Shown piece after piece: positions 57,723 to 64,000 of a stretch of DNA of 64,000 nt (position 1 is the stretch's first letter; the number at the start of each line of letters is the position of its first letter). Below the pieces are notes generated by a model. It ran no database searches. It was not told the origin of the DNA and worked only from the letters and a program-made list of their open reading frames with translations. This DNA comes from Acidobacteriota bacterium. Lineage in GTDB: Bacteria; Acidobacteriota; Thermoanaerobaculia; Thermoanaerobaculales; Thermoanaerobaculaceae. The translations under genes and the position numbers were made by a program. The DNA lies in contig SCRJ01000140.1 in assembly GCA_004298115.1 (NCBI GenBank), positions 1 through 64,000 on the forward strand, given 5' to 3'.

Positions 57723-58682
57723 TCACGGCCGCGGCCGCCGGTCGCCCCCACGGCTCCCGCCGGCCGCCGCCTCGTCCGGCCATGATACGCACGCTCGGCC
57801 CGGTCGGTCCCGCGTCAGGAACTCGAGGAGCGCCGGGGCCGCGCGCCGCCAGTCCGCCCAGCGGTGTCGGGCGCCGGGGATCGAGGCCGCGTCCACGGCG
57901 ATGCCGCGCGCCCGCAGCGCGGCGATCAGATCCTCGGCGCCCGGCTCCCACTTGTCGGCCGAGCCGGTCCTGACGTACAGCGGCGGCACCCGGCCGGGAT
58001 CGGCGGCCGCGACGATGCGGAACAGGTCGTTGGCCTCGAAGCGGCTCTCCGCGCGGCTCCGGCCGAAGACGGGCTCGAGCAGGCGCCTGCGCCACCAGGT
58101 GCGGTCCTTCTCGTAGCGATCCCAGGCGAGCGGCTGCACCCACGGCGCCAGCGCGGCCGCGCGGCCGAAGACCTCGGGGTGGCGGAGCGCCATCTTGAGC
58201 GCCCCGTAGCCGCCCATCGAGATCCCCCACACCGAGCGCCGCGCCCGGCTGCCTCCGGCGCCCGGATAGCGCCGTTCCAGCTCCGGCACCAGGTCGTCGG
58301 CGACGAAGCTCTCCATCTCGGCGCGCGGGCTGTCGACGATGAACGTCCCCCGGTGGCGCGGGCTGGCGATGACCACCGCAGGGATCGCCCCGCCCTCCAT
58401 CATCCCGGCCGCGAGGTCGGCGAGACCGTGCCGCCGGAAGGAGGTCTCGCTCCCCCAGCCGTCGTGCAGGAAGACCATCAGCAGGGCCGGCTCGCCGGGT
58501 CTCCACCCGGCCGGGAGGAGCACCTCCGTCGGCACGCCCGCGCCGGCGTGTGCCCCGTGCAGCACGACCCGCACGGCGCGCATCCCCGCGCCCGCCGCCG
58601 GCTGGCAGGCCAACAGCGCCGCCGCACCCGTGAGAAACCACCGCCCCATTACAGACGGCAAGCGGCGGCCGGGGCGCGACAT
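57723..58682 (-). CDS. Secreted alpha/beta-hydrolase (putative esterase D family)
   Basis: A 319-residue exported hydrolase. The signal peptide (WFLTGAAALLACQPAAGA) may carry a lipobox-like LLAC. The nucleophile elbow is GISMGGYGA, with an oxyanion region FLHDGWGSE, an acid in RTGSADKWEPG and a likely His in GARHRWADW. This matches the esterase D / FrsA-type putative esterases. ATG 58682 or 58649 could be the start. It is the first gene of the MacAB-like operon, so the exported or modified compound may be its substrate. Confidence 0.8.
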   Translation of the reverse strand: MSRPGRRLPSVMGRWFLTGAAALLACQPAAGAGMRAVRVVLHGAHAGAGVPTEVLLPAGWRPGEPALLMVFLHDGWGSETSFRRHGLADLAAGMMEGGAIPAVVIASPRHRGTFIVDSPRAEMESFVADDLVPELERRYPGAGGSRARRSVWGISMGGYGALKMALRHPEVFGRAAALAPWVQPLAWDRYEKDRTWWRRRLLEPVFGRSRAESRFEANDLFRIVAAADPGRVPPLYVRTGSADKWEPGAEDLIAALRARGIAVDAASIPGARHRWADWRRAAPALLEFLTRDRPGRACVSWPDEAAAGGSRGGDRRPRP

Positions 58683-58718
58683 TCCGCCACCGGGACGCGT
58701 CCGGCCGCGGTCACGGGC

Positions 58719-58724
58719 TAGAAT
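58719..58724 (+). promoter_or_regulatory. -10 box TAGAAT of kdsD
   Basis: TAGAAT lies 34 bp upstream of the kdsD ATG, leaving a short leader that contains GGGAGGG. Divergent from the esterase gene start at 58682. Confidence 0.45.
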
Positions 58725-58758
58725 GCAGGGGCTGAGGGCCGTGTCCGCGGGAGGGTGC

Positions 58759-59715
58759 ATGTCGCTCGAACTGGCGCGCGAGGTTCTGACGACTGAGGCC
58801 GAGGCGATCCTGCGCGTGCGGGACCGCTTGGACGCAGCGTTCCTGCAGGCGGTCGACGTGCTCGTCGCCTGCCAGGGCCGGGTCGTATGGACCGGTATGG
58901 GCAAGTCCGGGATCATCTGTCGTAAGCTCGCGGCCACCATGGCGTCGACCGGGACGCCGGCGTTGTTCCTCCACCCGGCCGAGGCGATCCACGGCGACAT
59001 CGGAATGGTCGCCGCCGGCGACGTCGTCGTCGCGGTCTCGAACTCCGGCGAGACCGACGAGCTCGTCCGCCTCGTGGAGTACCTCAAGCGCCTCGACAAC
59101 CGCCTGATCGCGATCACCTCCAACCCCGCCTCGACGCTCGCGGGCCATGCCGACGTCCACCTCAACCTGGGCGTGGATCGCGAGGCGTGCCCCCTGAACC
59201 TCGCCCCGACGGCCTCGACGACCGCCTCGCTGGCCCTGGGCGACGCCCTCGCGATGGCGGTATCCGTTCGCAAGGGCTTCAACCCGCAGGACTTCGCACA
59301 GCTCCACCCGGGCGGCAAGCTGGGGAAGAAGCTGCTGACCGCCGGGGACCTGATGCACGGCGGCGACCAGGTCCCGCGCGTGGCGGCGGACACCCCGATG
59401 AAGGACGTGATCTACGAGATGTCGCGCAAGGGGCTCGGGATCACCACGGTGCAGGACGGCGACGGCCGCCTCCTCGGCGTGATCACCGACGGCGATCTCC
59501 GGCGCCTGATGGAGGCCGATGCCGACCCTCTCGCCCGCAGCGCCGCCGAGGTGATGCACCCCGGAGGAGTGACGATCGCTCCCGGAACCCTGGCGACCGG
59601 CGCTCTGCGCCTGCTCGAGACCCGGCGGATCACGTCGCTGATCGTCGCCGGCCCGGACGGCCGCGTGGCCGGAATGCTGCACATCCACGACCTTTGGGGC
59701 GTCGGGTTGTTCTGA
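58759..59715 (+). CDS. kdsD: Arabinose-5-phosphate isomerase
   Basis: A 318-residue enzyme that makes A5P for KDO and therefore lipopolysaccharide. The SIS domain (about 30-180) has WTGMGKSGIICRKLAATMASTGTPALFLHPAEAIHGD and SNSGETDEL. NLAPTASTTASLALGDALAMAV and LHPGGKLGKKLL are diagnostic of KdsD. Two CBS motifs fill the C-terminal part (about 205-318). GGGAGGG precedes the ATG. kdsC, often next, is absent. Confidence 0.95.
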   Translation: MSLELAREVLTTEAEAILRVRDRLDAAFLQAVDVLVACQGRVVWTGMGKSGIICRKLAATMASTGTPALFLHPAEAIHGDIGMVAAGDVVVAVSNSGETDELVRLVEYLKRLDNRLIAITSNPASTLAGHADVHLNLGVDREACPLNLAPTASTTASLALGDALAMAVSVRKGFNPQDFAQLHPGGKLGKKLLTAGDLMHGGDQVPRVAADTPMKDVIYEMSRKGLGITTVQDGDGRLLGVITDGDLRRLMEADADPLARSAAEVMHPGGVTIAPGTLATGALRLLETRRITSLIVAGPDGRVAGMLHIHDLWGVGLF

Positions 59716-59771
59716 CGGCCCGGCCCGGGTACGGTCGCGGCGCGGCCGGCGGGAGCGCCGGACCCGGCCCC

Positions 59772-59813
59772 TTGTCAGCCGGCCGCAATCGAGGCACAAT
59801 GAACGGGCGTTCA
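59772..59813 (+). promoter_or_regulatory. fadN-fadA promoter with overlapping palindromic operator
   Basis: TTGTCA (59772-59777), a 17-bp spacer and CACAAT (59795-59800) form a plausible sigma-70 promoter. The perfect palindrome TGAACGGGCGTTCA (59800-59813) overlaps the expected start site. That is a repressor position, and the shape resembles TetR-family sites. The regulator is not in the window. Confidence 0.6.
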
Positions 59814-59875
59814 GTCGCGGCGGTTTGGGGGGATGAAGATCCGCTGGCCGGCCGGGACGGGCAAAGGAGATATCC

Positions 59876-62293
59876 ATGCGCAGGGAGATCCGCAAAGTCG
59901 GGGTGCTTGGTGCTGGCGTGATGGGCTCCGGGATCGCCGCACACCTCGCAAACGCCAACGTGCCGGTGCTGCTGCTCGACATCGTCCCGCCTCAGCTCAC
60001 ACCGGAGGACGAGAAGGCCGGCCTCACCCGCAGCGACCGGCGATTCCGCAACAAGCTGGCGCTCGCCGGCATCGAGAACATCAGGACGTCGCGGCCGTCC
60101 CTCCTCTACTCCAAGCGCTTCCTCCCCCTCATTTCCGCCGGCAACTTCGAGGACGACTGGGACAAGCTGGCCGACTGCGACTGGATCGTCGAGGTCGTGG
60201 TCGAGCGCCTCGACATCAAGAAGCAGGTGTTCGAACGCCTGGAAAAGGTGCGCCGCCCGGGCGCGATCGTCTCGTCGAACACCTCGGGACTGCCGATCAA
60301 GCAGATGGTCGAGGGTCGCTCCGACGACTTCCGCAAGAACTTCCTCGTCACTCACTTCTTCAACCCCGTCCGTTACATGCGCCTGCTCGAGGTGATCGCC
60401 GGCGAGGAGACCGACCCGGAGATCGTCGCGTTCATGAGCGACTACGGCCAGTTCCTCCTCGGCAAGGGAGTCGTGTTCGGCAAGGACACGCCGAACTTCG
60501 TCGCCAACCGCATCGGCGTGTACGGACTGATGGCGACGGTGCACGCGATGGTCGAGATGGGCTACCAGGTGGACGAGGTGGACGCGATCACCGGGCCGGC
60601 GCTGGCGCGCCCGAAGAGCGCCTCGTTCGGCACCGTCGACCTCGTCGGGCTCGACACCATGGTGCACGTGGTCCGCACGCTGCGCGAGGAGTGTCCCGAC
60701 GACGAGGGGCAGCCGGCGTTCGCCGTGCCCGAGTTCGTCACCAAGATGGTCGAGAACAAGCAGCTCGGCCGCAAGACGAAGGCCGGCTTCTTCAAGCGCG
60801 AGAAGGGCCCCAAGGGCGAGAACGTGGACTTCACCCTCGACTGGCAGACCGGCCAGTACCGCCCCAAGGCCAAGCTCGACGCCCCGTCGCTCAAGCAGGC
60901 CAAGGGGATCCACGACGCCGGCGCGCGCATCAAGGCGGTGGTCAACGCCGACGACCGCGCCGGCGCGTTCGCCTGGCGCGTGACGCGCGATGCCCTCGCC
61001 TACTCCTCCCGCCGCCTCGGCGAGATCTCCGACACGATCGTCGACATCGACCACGGGCTCACCTGGGGCTTCAACTGGGACCTCGGCCCGTTCGAGACCT
61101 GGGATGCGCTCGGCGTGGCCGACACGGTCAAGCGGATGAAGGCCGAGGGCGTCGAGCCGGCGGCGTGGGTCCCCGAGATGCTGGAGTCCGGCGCCGGAAG
61201 CTTCTACCGCGACGGCCTCGACGGCCGTGAGTACTACGACCCGCGCAGCAAGGGCTACCGGCTGGTGCCGCGGCCCGCGAGCTTCCTCGTCCTGCGCGAG
61301 ATCAAGCGCCGCACGCCGGCGGTGTTCGAGAACGCCGGCGCGTCCGTCGTCGACCTCGGCGACGGGGTGGCGTGCGTCGAATTCCACTCGGCGCTGCAGC
61401 CGAAGATGAACCCGATCGACGACGACATCATGGACGTGGTCCACCGGGCGATCGGCATCGCGGAGAAGGATTTCCGCGGACTGGTGATCCACCACCAGGG
61501 GGAGCAGTTCTGCGCCGGCGCCAACCTGCTGATGATGCTCGAGGGGGCGATGAGTCAGCAGTGGAAGGCGATCGACACCATGATCCGGAAGTTTCAGGGG
61601 ATGACGATGGGCCTGCGCTACGCCCGCGTGCCCGTGGTCACCGCGCCGTTCGGCTACACCTTCGGCGGCGGCGCCGAGATCACGATGGCGGGCGACCGCG
61701 TCTGCGCTCTCGCCGAGACCTACATGGGCCTGATCGAGGTCGGCGTCGGCCTCCTGCCCGCGGGCGGCGGCCACGTTTTCATGCTCCAGCGCGTCCTCGA
61801 CGGCCTCGACGAGCCGATCCTGTCGAACCTCCCGTTCATCCGCAAGGCGTTCGAGGACATCGCCATGGCGAAGGTCGGGACCTCCGCGGAGGAAGCCCGC
61901 GAGCTCAAGTACCTGCGGCCGATCGATCACGTCGAGATGAACAAAGATCAGCAACTGTGGACCGCGAAGCGGATGGCGATCGCCATGGCCGAGGAAGGGT
62001 ACCGGCCGCCTCTGCCGCGCACCTTCTTCCTGCCCGGACGCGAGGGGCTGGCCACGATCCAAACACTGCTCCACAACATGAAGATCACCCACTGGATCTC
62101 CTCGCACGACGAGAAGATCGCGACCCACGTCGGCAACATCCTGTGCGGCGGCGACACGACCATCAACAACGCCGTGACCGAGGAGGCGATCCTCGACCTC
62201 GAGCGCGAGGCGTTCCTCTCGCTGCTCGGCGAGCCCAAGTCGATCGAGCGGATCCAGTACATGCTGATCAACAACAAGCCGTTGCGGAACTGA
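59876..62293 (+). CDS. fadN: Beta-oxidation 3-hydroxyacyl-CoA dehydrogenase / enoyl-CoA hydratase (FadN type)
   Basis: An 805-residue bifunctional enzyme with the dehydrogenase first, the FadN order rather than FadB/FadJ. NAD motif [18 protein letters not shown], then [10 protein letters not shown], the catalytic His in [16 protein letters not shown], and Asn in NFVANRIG. The hydratase domain (about 490-720) has [16 protein letters not shown] (oxyanion) and [18 protein letters not shown]. An AAAGGAGAT site precedes the ATG. Paired with a thiolase gene 14 bp downstream. Confidence 0.95.
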   Translation: MRREIRKVGVLGAGVMGSGIAAHLANANVPVLLLDIVPPQLTPEDEKAGLTRSDRRFRNKLALAGIENIRTSRPSLLYSKRFLPLISAGNFEDDWDKLADCDWIVEVVVERLDIKKQVFERLEKVRRPGAIVSSNTSGLPIKQMVEGRSDDFRKNFLVTHFFNPVRYMRLLEVIAGEETDPEIVAFMSDYGQFLLGKGVVFGKDTPNFVANRIGVYGLMATVHAMVEMGYQVDEVDAITGPALARPKSASFGTVDLVGLDTMVHVVRTLREECPDDEGQPAFAVPEFVTKMVENKQLGRKTKAGFFKREKGPKGENVDFTLDWQTGQYRPKAKLDAPSLKQAKGIHDAGARIKAVVNADDRAGAFAWRVTRDALAYSSRRLGEISDTIVDIDHGLTWGFNWDLGPFETWDALGVADTVKRMKAEGVEPAAWVPEMLESGAGSFYRDGLDGREYYDPRSKGYRLVPRPASFLVLREIKRRTPAVFENAGASVVDLGDGVACVEFHSALQPKMNPIDDDIMDVVHRAIGIAEKDFRGLVIHHQGEQFCAGANLLMMLEGAMSQQWKAIDTMIRKFQGMTMGLRYARVPVVTAPFGYTFGGGAEITMAGDRVCALAETYMGLIEVGVGLLPAGGGHVFMLQRVLDGLDEPILSNLPFIRKAFEDIAMAKVGTSAEEARELKYLRPIDHVEMNKDQQLWTAKRMAIAMAEEGYRPPLPRTFFLPGREGLATIQTLLHNMKITHWISSHDEKIATHVGNILCGGDTTINNAVTEEAILDLEREAFLSLLGEPKSIERIQYMLINNKPLRN

Positions 62294-62307
62294 AGGGAGC
62301 CTTGCCA

Positions 62308-63471
62308 ATGCCCAAAGCCGTGATCGTTTCCTACGCCCGCACCCCAATCGGCCGCGCCAAGAAGGGCAGCCTCAAGGACACTCGGCCGGAGGAGTTCGCC
62401 GCGCCGATGCTCCAGGCGCTCGTCAAGCGCACGCCCGGGCTCGAGCCCGCGATGGTGGACGACGTCATGCTCGGTTGCGCGATGCCCGAAGCCGAGCAGG
62501 GCATGAACGTCGCCCGCATGATCTCGCTCTTGGCCGGCTTCCCAGTCGAGGTTCCGGCCACCACGATCAACCGCTTCTGCTCCTCCGGATCGCAATCGAT
62601 CGCCTGGGCCGCCGACGTCATCCGCTCCGGCAACGCCGACATCATCGTCGCCGGCGGTGTCGAGTCGATGTCGATGGTGGCGATGGGCGGCAACAAGATC
62701 ATCGCCGACCCGGCGCTCGTCGACGCGATTCCCAACGCCTACACCTCGATGGGCACCACCGCCGAGGTCGTCGCCCGCCAGTTCGGGATCGGCCGCGAGG
62801 AGCAGGACGCGTTCGCCCTACGCTCCCACCAACGCGCCGCCGCCGCGATCGCGGCCGGCAAGTTCAGGGACGAGATCGTGCCGCTGCACGTCCGCACCAT
62901 GGACAACGGCGCGTGGCGCGAGTTCGACTTCGACACCGACGAGGGGCCGCGCGCCGACACCTCGCTCGCGGCGCTCGCGAAGCTCAAGCCGGCGTTCGAC
63001 CCGCGCGGCACCGTCACCGCCGGCAACTCCTCGCAGATCAACGACGGCGCCGGCGCCGTCGTGATCATGTCGGACACCAAAGCGGCCGAGCTCGGCCTCG
63101 AGCCGGTGGCGTTCGTTCAGAGCTGGGCCGTCGCGGGCGTCCCGCCCGACGTCATGGGCATCGGCCCGGCCAAGGCGGTGCCGAAGCTGCTGGCCAAGAC
63201 CGGCCTCTCGCTCGCCGACATCGACCTCATCGAGATCAACGAGGCGTTCGCCAGCCAGTCGGTCTACTGCACCCGCGAGCTCGGCCTCGACCCCGAGAGG
63301 ACCAACGTCAACGGCGGCGCGATCGCCACCGGCCACCCGCTCGGCGCGACCGGCGCGGTGCTGACCTGCAAGATCCTCGGCGAGATGAAGCGCCGCAACG
63401 CCAAGCGCGGCATCGTCACCATGTGCATCGGCGGCGGCATGGGTTTCGCCTACCTGCTCGAGCGCCCGTAG
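62308..63471 (+). CDS. fadA: Acetyl-CoA C-acyltransferase (3-ketoacyl-CoA thiolase)
   Basis: A 387-residue thiolase completing the beta-oxidation cycle. The nucleophile Cys is in [40 protein letters not shown] (catalytic His) and the terminal Cys in [12 protein letters not shown] are intact. GAAGGGAG precedes ATG 62308. Cotranscribed with fadN; a terminator follows. The set supports growth on fatty acids. Confidence 0.96.
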   Translation: MPKAVIVSYARTPIGRAKKGSLKDTRPEEFAAPMLQALVKRTPGLEPAMVDDVMLGCAMPEAEQGMNVARMISLLAGFPVEVPATTINRFCSSGSQSIAWAADVIRSGNADIIVAGGVESMSMVAMGGNKIIADPALVDAIPNAYTSMGTTAEVVARQFGIGREEQDAFALRSHQRAAAAIAAGKFRDEIVPLHVRTMDNGAWREFDFDTDEGPRADTSLAALAKLKPAFDPRGTVTAGNSSQINDGAGAVVIMSDTKAAELGLEPVAFVQSWAVAGVPPDVMGIGPAKAVPKLLAKTGLSLADIDLIEINEAFASQSVYCTRELGLDPERTNVNGGAIATGHPLGATGAVLTCKILGEMKRRNAKRGIVTMCIGGGMGFAYLLERP

Positions 63472-63499
63472 CGAGAGCGGCCGGCGCGCGAGGCGAAGG

Positions 63500-63530
63500 G
63501 GCCCGCAGTCGCGGGCCCCTGTTCTTTCGG
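63500..63530 (+). terminator. Rho-independent terminator after fadA
   Basis: GGGGCCCGC (63500-63508) pairs with GCGGGCCCC (63513-63521) around AGTC, followed by TGTTCTTTC. The stem is perfect but the T-run is interrupted. Confidence 0.75.
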
Positions 63531-63549
63531 CGCCGGAAGCGGCGGCGAG

Positions 63550-64000
63550 TCACCGCTTCGGGTTGTACGGTTCGTAGCACTTGCCCTGGAGGTCGTAGAC
63601 GATTCGGAAGACGTTGTTCGATTCGCCGTTGGGGGGCGTCTCCGCCACGTCGTTGTCGTTGTCGAGCCAAAGGCTCAGGGTGTGCTTCCCGATCGGCAGG
63701 TACGCCTGGGTGTTGATCTGCCTCGTTTCGTTCGCCGCCAGGCTCAGCATGCTCTGGATCGAGACGACCTTCGCGTCCGCCCTGACCCGGTTGAGGAACT
63801 TGGCCGGCCCCGTCGGGACGCCCGTGAGGTTCACCATGTCGTACGACAGGTTGAAGGCGCACTCCGAGTTGGGGGAGCCGTGCATCGCGTCGGCCTCGGT
63901 GAGGACGACGCTCCCGCCCCACGGCACGAACTTGCCGCCCGCGCCGCCGATCGCGCCGCCGATCGTGATCCCCTTCTGGCTCGTGATGTCCGGCATCGGC
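63550..64000 (-). CDS. CARDB-domain protein, C-terminal part (5'-truncated by window edge)
   Basis: About 149 C-terminal codons; the frame is open to the window edge, so the apparent ATG at 63996 is probably internal. The segment IGKHTLSLWLDNDNDVAETPPNGESNNVFRIVY matches the CARDB fold, a beta-sandwich found in repeats in surface and secreted proteins. The piece is acidic and ends in a basic tail (PYNPKR). It is convergent with the fad operon. The full size and cargo lie beyond the window. Confidence 0.65.
   Translation of the reverse strand, partial: PMPDITSQKGITIGGAIGGAGGKFVPWGGSVVLTEADAMHGSPNSECAFNLSYDMVNLTGVPTGPAKFLNRVRADAKVVSIQSMLSLAANETRQINTQAYLPIGKHTLSLWLDNDNDVAETPPNGESNNVFRIVYDLQGKCYEPYNPKR

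Noticed and set aside
55747-58116. A 789-codon plus-strand ORF over the ABC transporter and adaptor genes
   Set aside because: His/Arg/Asp-rich shadow translation with no domain. The minus-strand ATPase and adaptor are unmistakable.

Overview
This is a very GC-rich (around 70% by eye), densely coded stretch of a Gram-negative bacterial chromosome. The tol-pal cassette, KdsD (KDO/LPS pathway), an outer-membrane barrel protein and a periplasmic c-haem sensor all imply an outer membrane. The mix of an Acidobacteria-style EF-G paralog, FadN-type beta-oxidation, a cDPG-synthetase-like GTPase, a Hyf-type hydrogenase and a split complex I suggests an anaerobic or facultative Acidobacteriota-like (or delta-proteobacteria-like) lineage. 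The taxon cannot be fixed from the sequence alone. I saw no rRNA, tRNA, CRISPR array, IS element or prophage.

Layout. 1-5.0 kb: tolR(partial)-tolA-tolB-pal-cpoB, then rpsT and purC. 5.2-7.8 kb: an EF-G-like GTPase with an altered G4 motif, then a cold-shock gene with a structured leader that contains an intrinsic-terminator-like hairpin. 7.9-10.8 kb: a complex I fragment operon, nuoB-nuoCD-nuoI. 10.8-14.3 kb: lytic transglycosylase, XerD, ATL, DinB-like and ferritin-like genes. 14.3-17.7 kb: a Cas4-like nuclease/XPD-type helicase fusion, a CBS protein and a WbuC cupin. 17.7-23.3 kb: a glycosyltransferase, small genes, hisC, rluB, scpB, scpA and an M50 protease.

23.3-28.3 kb holds a probable signalling and effector island: a histidine kinase with two periplasmic c-haem motifs, a sigma-54 response regulator, a protein with two Cys4 modules fused to a glycine-cleavage-H-like domain that lacks the lipoyl lysine, and a one-helix membrane protein. 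The last two sit behind a clear -24/-12 promoter (GG-N10-GC), with two 17-bp palindromes 20 bp apart upstream. 28.3-32.6 kb: folB-folK-pteridine reductase, a geranylgeranyl-reductase-like flavoprotein, a lipid kinase and a GNAT.

32.8-48.6 kb is one long minus-strand operon: a molybdopterin oxidoreductase, sulfhydrogenase-type beta and gamma (FeS and FAD/NAD) subunits, a hydrogenase maturation protease, HyfD, HyfB, HyfG, HyfC, HyfH, HyfE, HyfF and HyfI, then a receiver protein and a RegB-like quinone-sensing kinase. It looks like a group 4 membrane-bound [NiFe] hydrogenase wired to a soluble diaphorase and a formate-dehydrogenase-like module, with its own redox two-component system. This is the most substantial metabolic system in the window.

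48.7-64 kb: DinB, cDPG-synthetase-like GTPase, guaA, OmpW-like barrel, a MacAB-like efflux operon with an esterase, kdsD, the fadN-fadA beta-oxidation operon with its own promoter and operator, and the edge of a CARDB-domain protein. Other themes are several genes that start 7-8 nt after a -10 box (probable leaderless mRNAs) and a small intergenic repeat family built on GGACCAC/GTGGTCC units.
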